Part shown: in pieces, positions 43,432 to 58,400 of the stretch | How the letters are laid out: each line of letters starts with the position of its first letter | How positions within the stretch are numbered: position 1 is the first letter of the stretch | Assembly (NCBI GenBank): GCA_023634235.1 | Contig: JAMKCF010000074.1 | Coordinates: forward strand, 390,710-454,709 | Length of the DNA stretch: 64,000 nt | DNA from: Pisaster brevispinus | Lineage: Eukaryota > Echinodermata > Asteroidea > Forcipulatida > Asteriidae | Reading direction: 5' to 3' | Position numbers and translations under genes: made by a program | Notes under the pieces: model-generated | Database searches by the model: none | What the model saw: the letters and a program-made list of their open reading frames with translations, nothing else | Told to the model about the DNA's origin: nothing

Positions 43432-46400
43432 GGGAATATTTGACAGGTAGTACCCTGTCGCCATTTTGAATTTTGGGGTCGAAAACAAAAGTGCGATTTG
43501 ACGGTGCAGCATTCTAGACTAGACTTCCCTGAAGACCTTTTCTGTGTGGGGACATGGCCAAATCCCCAAACCTGGGCAATTAGGAGCTTTCTAGCAAAAA
43601 GTGACGCCATCTTTGTTGCCCCAAAAACCTCGATAACTCATGGAATAAAATGGTTGCGGCCTTCAAATTCGAACCAGCACCGTCGGGGGAGTCGTCCGCA
43701 AAAAGTGATCGCCGAAAATCGCCATGTTACCGGGGGTCGAATTTTGGGAATATTTGACAGGTAGTACCCTGTCGCCATTTTGAATTTTGGGGTCGAAAAC
43801 AAAAGTGCGATTTGACGGTGCAGCATTCTAGACTAGACTTCCCTGAAGACCTTTTCTGTGTGGGGACATGGCCAAATCCCCAAACCTGGGCAATTAGGAG
43901 CTTTCTAGCAAAAAGTGACGCCATCTTTGTTGCCCCAAAAACCTCGATAACTCATGGAATAAAATGGTTGCGGCCTTCAAATTCGAACCAGCACCGTCGG
44001 GGGAGTCGTCCGCAAAAAGTGATCGCCGAAAATCGCCATGTTACCGGGGGTCGAATTTTGGGAATATTTGACAGGTAGTACCCTGTCGCCATTTTGAATT
44101 TTGGGGTCGAAAACAAAAGTGCGATTTGACGGTGCAGCATTCTAGACTAGACTTCCCTGAAGACCTTTTCTGTGTGGGGACATGGCCAAATCCCCAAACC
44201 TGGGCAATTAGGAGCTTTCTAGCAAAAAGTGACGCCATCTTTGTTGCCCCAAAAACCTCGATAACTCATGGAATAAAATGGTTGCGGCCTTCAAATTCGA
44301 ACCAGCACCGTCGGGGGAGTCGTCCGCAAAAAGTGATCGCCGAAAATCGCCATGTTACCGGGGGTCGAATTTTGGGAATATTTGACAGGTAGTACCCTGT
44401 CGCCATTTTGAATTTTGGGGTCGAAAACAAAAGTGCGATTTGACGGTGCAGCATTCTAGACTAGACTTCCCTGAAGACCTTTTCTGTGTGGGGACATGGC
44501 CAAATCCCCAAACCTGGGCAATTAGGAGCTTTCTAGCAAAAAGTGACGCCATCTTTGTTGCCCCAAAAACCTCGATAACTCATGGAATAAAATGGTTGCG
44601 GCCTTCAAATTCGAACCAGCACCGTCGGGGGAGTCGTCCGCAAAAAGTGATCGCCGAAAATCGCCATGTTACCGGGGGTCGAATTTTGGGAATATTTGAC
44701 AGGTAGTACCCTGTCGCCATTTTGAATTTTGGGGTCGAAAACAAAAGTGCGATTTGACGGTGCAGCATTCTAGACTAGACTTCCCTGAAGACCTTTTCTG
44801 TGTGGGGACATGGCCAAATCCCCAAACCTGGGCAATTAGGAGCTTTCTAGCAAAAAGTGACGCCATCTTTGTTGCCCCAAAAACCTCGATAACTCATGGA
44901 ATAAAATGGTTGCGGCCTTCAAATTCGAACCAGCACCGTCGGGGGAGTCGTCCGCAAAAAGTGATCGCCGAAAATCGCCATGTTACCGGGGGTCGAATTT
45001 TGGGAATATTTGACAGGTAGTACCCTGTCGCCATTTTGAATTTTGGGGTCGAAAACAAAAGTGCGATTTGACGGTGCAGCATTCTAGACTAGACTTCCCT
45101 GAAGACCTTTTCTGTGTGGGGACATGGCCAAATCCCCAAACCTGGGCAATTAGGAGCTTTCTAGCAAAAAGTGACGCCATCTTTGTTGCCCCAAAAACCT
45201 CGATAACTCATGGAATAAAATGGTTGCGGCCTTCAAATTCGAACCAGCACCGTCGGGGGAGTCGTCCGCAAAAAGTGATCGCCGAAAATCGCCATGTTAC
45301 CGGGGGTCGAATTTTGGGAATATTTGACAGGTAGTACCCTGTCGCCATTTTGAATTTTGGGGTCGAAAACAAAAGTGCGATTTGACGGTGCAGCATTCTA
45401 GACTAGACTTCCCTGAAGACCTTTTCTGTGTGGGGACATGGCCAAATCCCCAAACCTGGGCAATTAGGAGCTTTCTAGCAAAAAGTGACGCCATCTTTGT
45501 TGCCCCAAAAACCTCGATAACTCATGGAATAAAATGGTTGCGGCCTTCAAATTCGAACCAGCACCGTCGGGGGAGTCGTCCGCAAAAAGTGATCGCCGAA
45601 AATCGCCATGTTACCGGGGGTCGAATTTTGGGAATATTTGACAGGTAGTACCCTGTCGCCATTTTGAATTTTGGGGTCGAAAACAAAAGTGCGATTTGAC
45701 GGTGCAGCATTCTAGACTAGACTTCCCTGAAGACCTTTTCTGTGTGGGGACATGGCCAAATCCCCAAACCTGGGCAATTAGGAGCTTTCTAGCAAAAAGT
45801 GACGCCATCTTTGTTGCCCCAAAAACCTCGATAACTCATGGAATAAAATGGTTGCGGCCTTCAAATTCGAACCAGCACCGTCGGGGGAGTCGTCCGCAAA
45901 AAGTGATCGCCGAAAATCGCCATGTTACCGGGGGTCGAATTTTGGGAATATTTGACAGGTAGTACCCTGTCGCCATTTTGAATTTTGGGGTCGAAAACAA
46001 AAGTGCGATTTGACGGTGCAGCATTCTAGACTAGACTTCCCTGAAGACCTTTTCTGTGTGGGGACATGGCCAAATCCCCAAACCTGGGCAATTAGGAGCT
46101 TTCTAGCAAAAAGTGACGCCATCTTTGTTGCCCCAAAAACCTCGATAACTCATGGAATAAAATGGTTGCGGCCTTCAAATTCGAACCAGCACCGTCGGGG
46201 GAGTCGTCCGCAAAAAGTGATCGCCGAAAATCGCCATGTTACCGGGGGTCGAATTTTGGGAATATTTGACAGGTAGTACCCTGTCGCCATTTTGAATTTT
46301 GGGGTCGAAAACAAAAGTGCGATTTGACGGTGCAGCATTCTAGACTAGACTTCCCTGAAGACCTTTTCTGTGTGGGGACATGGCCAAATCCCCAAACCTG

Positions 46401-49400
46401 GGCAATTAGGAGCTTTCTAGCAAAAAGTGACGCCATCTTTGTTGCCCCAAAAACCTCGATAACTCATGGAATAAAATGGTTGCGGCCTTCAAATTCGAAC
46501 CAGCACCGTCGGGGGAGTCGTCCGCAAAAAGTGATCGCCGAAAATCGCCATGTTACCGGGGGTCGAATTTTGGGAATATTTGACAGGTAGTACCCTGTCG
46601 CCATTTTGAATTTTGGGGTCGAAAACAAAAGTGCGATTTGACGGTGCAGCATTCTAGACTAGACTTCCCTGAAGACCTTTTCTGTGTGGGGACATGGCCA
46701 AATCCCCAAACCTGGGCAATTAGGAGCTTTCTAGCAAAAAGTGACGCCATCTTTGTTGCCCCAAAAACCTCGATAACTCATGGAATAAAATGGTTGCGGC
46801 CTTCAAATTCGAACCAGCACCGTCGGGGGAGTCGTCCGCAAAAAGTGATCGCCGAAAATCGCCATGTTACCGGGGGTCGAATTTTGGGAATATTTGACAG
46901 GTAGTACCCTGTCGCCATTTTGAATTTTGGGGTCGAAAACAAAAGTGCGATTTGACGGTGCAGCATTCTAGACTAGACTTCCCTGAAGACCTTTTCTGTG
47001 TGGGGACATGGCCAAATCCCCAAACCTGGGCAATTAGGAGCTTTCTAGCAAAAAGTGACGCCATCTTTGTTGCCCCAAAAACCTCGATAACTCATGGAAT
47101 AAAATGGTTGCGGCCTTCAAATTCGAACCAGCACCGTCGGGGGAGTCGTCCGCAAAAAGTGATCGCCGAAAATCGCCATGTTACCGGGGGTCGAATTTTG
47201 GGAATATTTGACAGGTAGTACCCTGTCGCCATTTTGAATTTTGGGGTCGAAAACAAAAGTGCGATTTGACGGTGCAGCATTCTAGACTAGACTTCCCTGA
47301 AGACCTTTTCTGTGTGGGGACATGGCCAAATCCCCAAACCTGGGCAATTAGGAGCTTTCTAGCAAAAAGTGACGCCATCTTTGTTGCCCCAAAAACCTCG
47401 ATAACTCATGGAATAAAATGGTTGCGGCCTTCAAATTCGAACCAGCACCGTCGGGGGAGTCGTCCGCAAAAAGTGATCGCCGAAAATCGCCATGTTACCG
47501 GGGGTCGAATTTTGGGAATATTTGACAGGTAGTACCCTGTCGCCATTTTGAATTTTGGGGTCGAAAACAAAAGTGCGATTTGACGGTGCAGCATTCTAGA
47601 CTAGACTTCCCTGAAGACCTTTTCTGTGTGGGGACATGGCCAAATCCCCAAACCTGGGCAATTAGGAGCTTTCTAGCAAAAAGTGACGCCATCTTTGTTG
47701 CCCCAAAAACCTCGATAACTCATGGAATAAAATGGTTGCGGCCTTCAAATTCGAACCAGCACCGTCGGGGGAGTCGTCCGCAAAAAGTGATCGCCGAAAA
47801 TCGCCATGTTACCGGGGGTCGAATTTTGGGAATATTTGACAGGTAGTACCCTGTCGCCATTTTGAATTTTGGGGTCGAAAACAAAAGTGCGATTTGACGG
47901 TGCAGCATTCTAGACTAGACTTCCCTGAAGACCTTTTCTGTGTGGGGACATGGCCAAATCCCCAAACCTGGGCAATTAGGAGCTTTCTAGCAAAAAGTGA
48001 CGCCATCTTTGTTGCCCCAAAAACCTCGATAACTCATGGAATAAAATGGTTGCGGCCTTCAAATTCGAACCAGCACCGTCGGGGGAGTCGTCCGCAAAAA
48101 GTGATCGCCGAAAATCGCCATGTTACCGGGGGTCGAATTTTGGGAATATTTGACAGGTAGTACCCTGTCGCCATTTTGAATTTTGGGGTCGAAAACAAAA
48201 GTGCGATTTGACGGTGCAGCATTCTAGACTAGACTTCCCTGAAGACCTTTTCTGTGTGGGGACATGGCCAAATCCCCAAACCTGGGCAATTAGGAGCTTT
48301 CTAGCAAAAAGTGACGCCATCTTTGTTGCCCCAAAAACCTCGATAACTCATGGAATAAAATGGTTGCGGCCTTCAAATTCGAACCAGCACCGTCGGGGGA
48401 GTCGTCCGCAAAAAGTGATCGCCGAAAATCGCCATGTTACCGGGGGTCGAATTTTGGGAATATTTGACAGGTAGTACCCTGTCGCCATTTTGAATTTTGG
48501 GGTCGAAAACAAAAGTGCGATTTGACGGTGCAGCATTCTAGACTAGACTTCCCTGAAGACCTTTTCTGTGTGGGGACATGGCCAAATCCCCAAACCTGGG
48601 CAATTAGGAGCTTTCTAGCAAAAAGTGACGCCATCTTTGTTGCCCCAAAAACCTCGATAACTCATGGAATAAAATGGTTGCGGCCTTCAAATTCGAACCA
48701 GCACCGTCGGGGGAGTCGTCCGCAAAAAGTGATCGCCGAAAATCGCCATGTTACCGGGGGTCGAATTTTGGGAATATTTGACAGGTAGTACCCTGTCGCC
48801 ATTTTGAATTTTGGGGTCGAAAACAAAAGTGCGATTTGACGGTGCAGCATTCTAGACTAGACTTCCCTGAAGACCTTTTCTGTGTGGGGACATGGCCAAA
48901 TCCCCAAACCTGGGCAATTAGGAGCTTTCTAGCAAAAAGTGACGCCATCTTTGTTGCCCCAAAAACCTCGATAACTCATGGAATAAAATGGTTGCGGCCT
49001 TCAAATTCGAACCAGCACCGTCGGGGGAGTCGTCCGCAAAAAGTGATCGCCGAAAATCGCCATGTTACCGGGGGTCGAATTTTGGGAATATTTGACAGGT
49101 AGTACCCTGTCGCCATTTTGAATTTTGGGGTCGAAAACAAAAGTGCGATTTGACGGTGCAGCATTCTAGACTAGACTTCCCTGAAGACCTTTTCTGTGTG
49201 GGGACATGGCCAAATCCCCAAACCTGGGCAATTAGGAGCTTTCTAGCAAAAAGTGACGCCATCTTTGTTGCCCCAAAAACCTCGATAACTCATGGAATAA
49301 AATGGTTGCGGCCTTCAAATTCGAACCAGCACCGTCGGGGGAGTCGTCCGCAAAAAGTGATCGCCGAAAATCGCCATGTTACCGGGGGTCGAATTTTGGG

Positions 49401-52400
49401 AATATTTGACAGGTAGTACCCTGTCGCCATTTTGAATTTTGGGGTCGAAAACAAAAGTGCGATTTGACGGTGCAGCATTCTAGACTAGACTTCCCTGAAG
49501 ACCTTTTCTGTGTGGGGACATGGCCAAATCCCCAAACCTGGGCAATTAGGAGCTTTCTAGCAAAAAGTGACGCCATCTTTGTTGCCCCAAAAACCTCGAT
49601 AACTCATGGAATAAAATGGTTGCGGCCTTCAAATTCGAACCAGCACCGTCGGGGGAGTCGTCCGCAAAAAGTGATCGCCGAAAATCGCCATGTTACCGGG
49701 GGTCGAATTTTGGGAATATTTGACAGGTAGTACCCTGTCGCCATTTTGAATTTTGGGGTCGAAAACAAAAGTGCGATTTGACGGTGCAGCATTCTAGACT
49801 AGACTTCCCTGAAGACCTTTTCTGTGTGGGGACATGGCCAAATCCCCAAACCTGGGCAATTAGGAGCTTTCTAGCAAAAAGTGACGCCATCTTTGTTGCC
49901 CCAAAAACCTCGATAACTCATGGAATAAAATGGTTGCGGCCTTCAAATTCGAACCAGCACCGTCGGGGGAGTCGTCCGCAAAAAGTGATCGCCGAAAATC
50001 GCCATGTTACCGGGGGTCGAATTTTGGGAATATTTGACAGGTAGTACCCTGTCGCCATTTTGAATTTTGGGGTCGAAAACAAAAGTGCGATTTGACGGTG
50101 CAGCATTCTAGACTAGACTTCCCTGAAGACCTTTTCTGTGTGGGGACATGGCCAAATCCCCAAACCTGGGCAATTAGGAGCTTTCTAGCAAAAAGTGACG
50201 CCATCTTTGTTGCCCCAAAAACCTCGATAACTCATGGAATAAAATGGTTGCGGCCTTCAAATTCGAACCAGCACCGTCGGGGGAGTCGTCCGCAAAAAGT
50301 GATCGCCGAAAATCGCCATGTTACCGGGGGTCGAATTTTGGGAATATTTGACAGGTAGTACCCTGTCGCCATTTTGAATTTTGGGGTCGAAAACAAAAGT
50401 GCGATTTGACGGTGCAGCATTCTAGACTAGACTTCCCTGAAGACCTTTTCTGTGTGGGGACATGGCCAAATCCCCAAACCTGGGCAATTAGGAGCTTTCT
50501 AGCAAAAAGTGACGCCATCTTTGTTGCCCCAAAAACCTCGATAACTCATGGAATAAAATGGTTGCGGCCTTCAAATTCGAACCAGCACCGTCGGGGGAGT
50601 CGTCCGCAAAAAGTGATCGCCGAAAATCGCCATGTTACCGGGGGTCGAATTTTGGGAATATTTGACAGGTAGTACCCTGTCGCCATTTTGAATTTTGGGG
50701 TCGAAAACAAAAGTGCGATTTGACGGTGCAGCATTCTAGACTAGACTTCCCTGAAGACCTTTTCTGTGTGGGGACATGGCCAAATCCCCAAACCTGGGCA
50801 ATTAGGAGCTTTCTAGCAAAAAGTGACGCCATCTTTGTTGCCCCAAAAACCTCGATAACTCATGGAATAAAATGGTTGCGGCCTTCAAATTCGAACCAGC
50901 ACCGTCGGGGGAGTCGTCCGCAAAAAGTGATCGCCGAAAATCGCCATGTTACCGGGGGTCGAATTTTGGGAATATTTGACAGGTAGTACCCTGTCGCCAT
51001 TTTGAATTTTGGGGTCGAAAACAAAAGTGCGATTTGACGGTGCAGCATTCTAGACTAGACTTCCCTGAAGACCTTTTCTGTGTGGGGACATGGCCAAATC
51101 CCCAAACCTGGGCAATTAGGAGCTTTCTAGCAAAAAGTGACGCCATCTTTGTTGCCCCAAAAACCTCGATAACTCATGGAATAAAATGGTTGCGGCCTTC
51201 AAATTCGAACCAGCACCGTCGGGGGAGTCGTCCGCAAAAAGTGATCGCCGAAAATCGCCATGTTACCGGGGGTCGAATTTTGGGAATATTTGACAGGTAG
51301 TACCCTGTCGCCATTTTGAATTTTGGGGTCGAAAACAAAAGTGCGATTTGACGGTGCAGCATTCTAGACTAGACTTCCCTGAAGACCTTTTCTGTGTGGG
51401 GACATGGCCAAATCCCCAAACCTGGGCAATTAGGAGCTTTCTAGCAAAAAGTGACGCCATCTTTGTTGCCCCAAAAACCTCGATAACTCATGGAATAAAA
51501 TGGTTGCGGCCTTCAAATTCGAACCAGCACCGTCGGGGGAGTCGTCCGCAAAAAGTGATCGCCGAAAATCGCCATGTTACCGGGGGTCGAATTTTGGGAA
51601 TATTTGACAGGTAGTACCCTGTCGCCATTTTGAATTTTGGGGTCGAAAACAAAAGTGCGATTTGACGGTGCAGCATTCTAGACTAGACTTCCCTGAAGAC
51701 CTTTTCTGTGTGGGGACATGGCCAAATCCCCAAACCTGGGCAATTAGGAGCTTTCTAGCAAAAAGTGACGCCATCTTTGTTGCCCCAAAAACCTCGATAA
51801 CTCATGGAATAAAATGGTTGCGGCCTTCAAATTCGAACCAGCACCGTCGGGGGAGTCGTCCGCAAAAAGTGATCGCCGAAAATCGCCATGTTACCGGGGG
51901 TCGAATTTTGGGAATATTTGACAGGTAGTACCCTGTCGCCATTTTGAATTTTGGGGTCGAAAACAAAAGTGCGATTTGACGGTGCAGCATTCTAGACTAG
52001 ACTTCCCTGAAGACCTTTTCTGTGTGGGGACATGGCCAAATCCCCAAACCTGGGCAATTAGGAGCTTTCTAGCAAAAAGTGACGCCATCTTTGTTGCCCC
52101 AAAAACCTCGATAACTCATGGAATAAAATGGTTGCGGCCTTCAAATTCGAACCAGCACCGTCGGGGGAGTCGTCCGCAAAAAGTGATCGCCGAAAATCGC
52201 CATGTTACCGGGGGTCGAATTTTGGGAATATTTGACAGGTAGTACCCTGTCGCCATTTTGAATTTTGGGGTCGAAAACAAAAGTGCGATTTGACGGTGCA
52301 GCATTCTAGACTAGACTTCCCTGAAGACCTTTTCTGTGTGGGGACATGGCCAAATCCCCAAACCTGGGCAATTAGGAGCTTTCTAGCAAAAAGTGACGCC

Positions 52401-55400
52401 ATCTTTGTTGCCCCAAAAACCTCGATAACTCATGGAATAAAATGGTTGCGGCCTTCAAATTCGAACCAGCACCGTCGGGGGAGTCGTCCGCAAAAAGTGA
52501 TCGCCGAAAATCGCCATGTTACCGGGGGTCGAATTTTGGGAATATTTGACAGGTAGTACCCTGTCGCCATTTTGAATTTTGGGGTCGAAAACAAAAGTGC
52601 GATTTGACGGTGCAGCATTCTAGACTAGACTTCCCTGAAGACCTTTTCTGTGTGGGGACATGGCCAAATCCCCAAACCTGGGCAATTAGGAGCTTTCTAG
52701 CAAAAAGTGACGCCATCTTTGTTGCCCCAAAAACCTCGATAACTCATGGAATAAAATGGTTGCGGCCTTCAAATTCGAACCAGCACCGTCGGGGGAGTCG
52801 TCCGCAAAAAGTGATCGCCGAAAATCGCCATGTTACCGGGGGTCGAATTTTGGGAATATTTGACAGGTAGTACCCTGTCGCCATTTTGAATTTTGGGGTC
52901 GAAAACAAAAGTGCGATTTGACGGTGCAGCATTCTAGACTAGACTTCCCTGAAGACCTTTTCTGTGTGGGGACATGGCCAAATCCCCAAACCTGGGCAAT
53001 TAGGAGCTTTCTAGCAAAAAGTGACGCCATCTTTGTTGCCCCAAAAACCTCGATAACTCATGGAATAAAATGGTTGCGGCCTTCAAATTCGAACCAGCAC
53101 CGTCGGGGGAGTCGTCCGCAAAAAGTGATCGCCGAAAATCGCCATGTTACCGGGGGTCGAATTTTGGGAATATTTGACAGGTAGTACCCTGTCGCCATTT
53201 TGAATTTTGGGGTCGAAAACAAAAGTGCGATTTGACGGTGCAGCATTCTAGACTAGACTTCCCTGAAGACCTTTTCTGTGTGGGGACATGGCCAAATCCC
53301 CAAACCTGGGCAATTAGGAGCTTTCTAGCAAAAAGTGACGCCATCTTTGTTGCCCCAAAAACCTCGATAACTCATGGAATAAAATGGTTGCGGCCTTCAA
53401 ATTCGAACCAGCACCGTCGGGGGAGTCGTCCGCAAAAAGTGATCGCCGAAAATCGCCATGTTACCGGGGGTCGAATTTTGGGAATATTTGACAGGTAGTA
53501 CCCTGTCGCCATTTTGAATTTTGGGGTCGAAAACAAAAGTGCGATTTGACGGTGCAGCATTCTAGACTAGACTTCCCTGAAGACCTTTTCTGTGTGGGGA
53601 CATGGCCAAATCCCCAAACCTGGGCAATTAGGAGCTTTCTAGCAAAAAGTGACGCCATCTTTGTTGCCCCAAAAACCTCGATAACTCATGGAATAAAATG
53701 GTTGCGGCCTTCAAATTCGAACCAGCACCGTCGGGGGAGTCGTCCGCAAAAAGTGATCGCCGAAAATCGCCATGTTACCGGGGGTCGAATTTTGGGAATA
53801 TTTGACAGGTAGTACCCTGTCGCCATTTTGAATTTTGGGGTCGAAAACAAAAGTGCGATTTGACGGTGCAGCATTCTAGACTAGACTTCCCTGAAGACCT
53901 TTTCTGTGTGGGGACATGGCCAAATCCCCAAACCTGGGCAATTAGGAGCTTTCTAGCAAAAAGTGACGCCATCTTTGTTGCCCCAAAAACCTCGATAACT
54001 CATGGAATAAAATGGTTGCGGCCTTCAAATTCGAACCAGCACCGTCGGGGGAGTCGTCCGCAAAAAGTGATCGCCGAAAATCGCCATGTTACCGGGGGTC
54101 GAATTTTGGGAATATTTGACAGGTAGTACCCTGTCGCCATTTTGAATTTTGGGGTCGAAAACAAAAGTGCGATTTGACGGTGCAGCATTCTAGACTAGAC
54201 TTCCCTGAAGACCTTTTCTGTGTGGGGACATGGCCAAATCCCCAAACCTGGGCAATTAGGAGCTTTCTAGCAAAAAGTGACGCCATCTTTGTTGCCCCAA
54301 AAACCTCGATAACTCATGGAATAAAATGGTTGCGGCCTTCAAATTCGAACCAGCACCGTCGGGGGAGTCGTCCGCAAAAAGTGATCGCCGAAAATCGCCA
54401 TGTTACCGGGGGTCGAATTTTGGGAATATTTGACAGGTAGTACCCTGTCGCCATTTTGAATTTTGGGGTCGAAAACAAAAGTGCGATTTGACGGTGCAGC
54501 ATTCTAGACTAGACTTCCCTGAAGACCTTTTCTGTGTGGGGACATGGCCAAATCCCCAAACCTGGGCAATTAGGAGCTTTCTAGCAAAAAGTGACGCCAT
54601 CTTTGTTGCCCCAAAAACCTCGATAACTCATGGAATAAAATGGTTGCGGCCTTCAAATTCGAACCAGCACCGTCGGGGGAGTCGTCCGCAAAAAGTGATC
54701 GCCGAAAATCGCCATGTTACCGGGGGTCGAATTTTGGGAATATTTGACAGGTAGTACCCTGTCGCCATTTTGAATTTTGGGGTCGAAAACAAAAGTGCGA
54801 TTTGACGGTGCAGCATTCTAGACTAGACTTCCCTGAAGACCTTTTCTGTGTGGGGACATGGCCAAATCCCCAAACCTGGGCAATTAGGAGCTTTCTAGCA
54901 AAAAGTGACGCCATCTTTGTTGCCCCAAAAACCTCGATAACTCATGGAATAAAATGGTTGCGGCCTTCAAATTCGAACCAGCACCGTCGGGGGAGTCGTC
55001 CGCAAAAAGTGATCGCCGAAAATCGCCATGTTACCGGGGGTCGAATTTTGGGAATATTTGACAGGTAGTACCCTGTCGCCATTTTGAATTTTGGGGTCGA
55101 AAACAAAAGTGCGATTTGACGGTGCAGCATTCTAGACTAGACTTCCCTGAAGACCTTTTCTGTGTGGGGACATGGCCAAATCCCCAAACCTGGGCAATTA
55201 GGAGCTTTCTAGCAAAAAGTGACGCCATCTTTGTTGCCCCAAAAACCTCGATAACTCATGGAATAAAATGGTTGCGGCCTTCAAATTCGAACCAGCACCG
55301 TCGGGGGAGTCGTCCGCAAAAAGTGATCGCCGAAAATCGCCATGTTACCGGGGGTCGAATTTTGGGAATATTTGACAGGTAGTACCCTGTCGCCATTTTG

Positions 55401-58400
55401 AATTTTGGGGTCGAAAACAAAAGTGCGATTTGACGGTGCAGCATTCTAGACTAGACTTCCCTGAAGACCTTTTCTGTGTGGGGACATGGCCAAATCCCCA
55501 AACCTGGGCAATTAGGAGCTTTCTAGCAAAAAGTGACGCCATCTTTGTTGCCCCAAAAACCTCGATAACTCATGGAATAAAATGGTTGCGGCCTTCAAAT
55601 TCGAACCAGCACCGTCGGGGGAGTCGTCCGCAAAAAGTGATCGCCGAAAATCGCCATGTTACCGGGGGTCGAATTTTGGGAATATTTGACAGGTAGTACC
55701 CTGTCGCCATTTTGAATTTTGGGGTCGAAAACAAAAGTGCGATTTGACGGTGCAGCATTCTAGACTAGACTTCCCTGAAGACCTTTTCTGTGTGGGGACA
55801 TGGCCAAATCCCCAAACCTGGGCAATTAGGAGCTTTCTAGCAAAAAGTGACGCCATCTTTGTTGCCCCAAAAACCTCGATAACTCATGGAATAAAATGGT
55901 TGCGGCCTTCAAATTCGAACCAGCACCGTCGGGGGAGTCGTCCGCAAAAAGTGATCGCCGAAAATCGCCATGTTACCGGGGGTCGAATTTTGGGAATATT
56001 TGACAGGTAGTACCCTGTCGCCATTTTGAATTTTGGGGTCGAAAACAAAAGTGCGATTTGACGGTGCAGCATTCTAGACTAGACTTCCCTGAAGACCTTT
56101 TCTGTGTGGGGACATGGCCAAATCCCCAAACCTGGGCAATTAGGAGCTTTCTAGCAAAAAGTGACGCCATCTTTGTTGCCCCAAAAACCTCGATAACTCA
56201 TGGAATAAAATGGTTGCGGCCTTCAAATTCGAACCAGCACCGTCGGGGGAGTCGTCCGCAAAAAGTGATCGCCGAAAATCGCCATGTTACCGGGGGTCGA
56301 ATTTTGGGAATATTTGACAGGTAGTACCCTGTCGCCATTTTGAATTTTGGGGTCGAAAACAAAAGTGCGATTTGACGGTGCAGCATTCTAGACTAGACTT
56401 CCCTGAAGACCTTTTCTGTGTGGGGACATGGCCAAATCCCCAAACCTGGGCAATTAGGAGCTTTCTAGCAAAAAGTGACGCCATCTTTGTTGCCCCAAAA
56501 ACCTCGATAACTCATGGAATAAAATGGTTGCGGCCTTCAAATTCGAACCAGCACCGTCGGGGGAGTCGTCCGCAAAAAGTGATCGCCGAAAATCGCCATG
56601 TTACCGGGGGTCGAATTTTGGGAATATTTGACAGGTAGTACCCTGTCGCCATTTTGAATTTTGGGGTCGAAAACAAAAGTGCGATTTGACGGTGCAGCAT
56701 TCTAGACTAGACTTCCCTGAAGACCTTTTCTGTGTGGGGACATGGCCAAATCCCCAAACCTGGGCAATTAGGAGCTTTCTAGCAAAAAGTGACGCCATCT
56801 TTGTTGCCCCAAAAACCTCGATAACTCATGGAATAAAATGGTTGCGGCCTTCAAATTCGAACCAGCACCGTCGGGGGAGTCGTCCGCAAAAAGTGATCGC
56901 CGAAAATCGCCATGTTACCGGGGGTCGAATTTTGGGAATATTTGACAGGTAGTACCCTGTCGCCATTTTGAATTTTGGGGTCGAAAACAAAAGTGCGATT
57001 TGACGGTGCAGCATTCTAGACTAGACTTCCCTGAAGACCTTTTCTGTGTGGGGACATGGCCAAATCCCCAAACCTGGGCAATTAGGAGCTTTCTAGCAAA
57101 AAGTGACGCCATCTTTGTTGCCCCAAAAACCTCGATAACTCATGGAATAAAATGGTTGCGGCCTTCAAATTCGAACCAGCACCGTCGGGGGAGTCGTCCG
57201 CAAAAAGTGATCGCCGAAAATCGCCATGTTACCGGGGGTCGAATTTTGGGAATATTTGACAGGTAGTACCCTGTCGCCATTTTGAATTTTGGGGTCGAAA
57301 ACAAAAGTGCGATTTGACGGTGCAGCATTCTAGACTAGACTTCCCTGAAGACCTTTTCTGTGTGGGGACATGGCCAAATCCCCAAACCTGGGCAATTAGG
57401 AGCTTTCTAGCAAAAAGTGACGCCATCTTTGTTGCCCCAAAAACCTCGATAACTCATGGAATAAAATGGTTGCGGCCTTCAAATTCGAACCAGCACCGTC
57501 GGGGGAGTCGTCCGCAAAAAGTGATCGCCGAAAATCGCCATGTTACCGGGGGTCGAATTTTGGGAATATTTGACAGGTAGTACCCTGTCGCCATTTTGAA
57601 TTTTGGGGTCGAAAACAAAAGTGCGATTTGACGGTGCAGCATTCTAGACTAGACTTCCCTGAAGACCTTTTCTGTGTGGGGACATGGCCAAATCCCCAAA
57701 CCTGGGCAATTAGGAGCTTTCTAGCAAAAAGTGACGCCATCTTTGTTGCCCCAAAAACCTCGATAACTCATGGAATAAAATGGTTGCGGCCTTCAAATTC
57801 GAACCAGCACCGTCGGGGGAGTCGTCCGCAAAAAGTGATCGCCGAAAATCGCCATGTTACCGGGGGTCGAATTTTGGGAATATTTGACAGGTAGTACCCT
57901 GTCGCCATTTTGAATTTTGGGGTCGAAAACAAAAGTGCGATTTGACGGTGCAGCATTCTAGACTAGACTTCCCTGAAGACCTTTTCTGTGTGGGGACATG
58001 GCCAAATCCCCAAACCTGGGCAATTAGGAGCTTTCTAGCAAAAAGTGACGCCATCTTTGTTGCCCCAAAAACCTCGATAACTCATGGAATAAAATGGTTG
58101 CGGCCTTCAAATTCGAACCAGCACCGTCGGGGGAGTCGTCCGCAAAAAGTGATCGCCGAAAATCGCCATGTTACCGGGGGTCGAATTTTGGGAATATTTG
58201 ACAGGTAGTACCCTGTCGCCATTTTGAATTTTGGGGTCGAAAACAAAAGTGCGATTTGACGGTGCAGCATTCTAGACTAGACTTCCCTGAAGACCTTTTC
58301 TGTGTGGGGACATGGCCAAATCCCCAAACCTGGGCAATTAGGAGCTTTCTAGCAAAAAGTGACGCCATCTTTGTTGCCCCAAAAACCTCGATAACTCATG

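Noticed and set aside
43669..43690. Possible CENP-B box in the satellite (TTCGAACCAGCACCGTCGGG).
   Set aside because: The CENP-B box needs TTCG and CGGG 7 bases apart; here they are 12 apart, so the required pattern fails.
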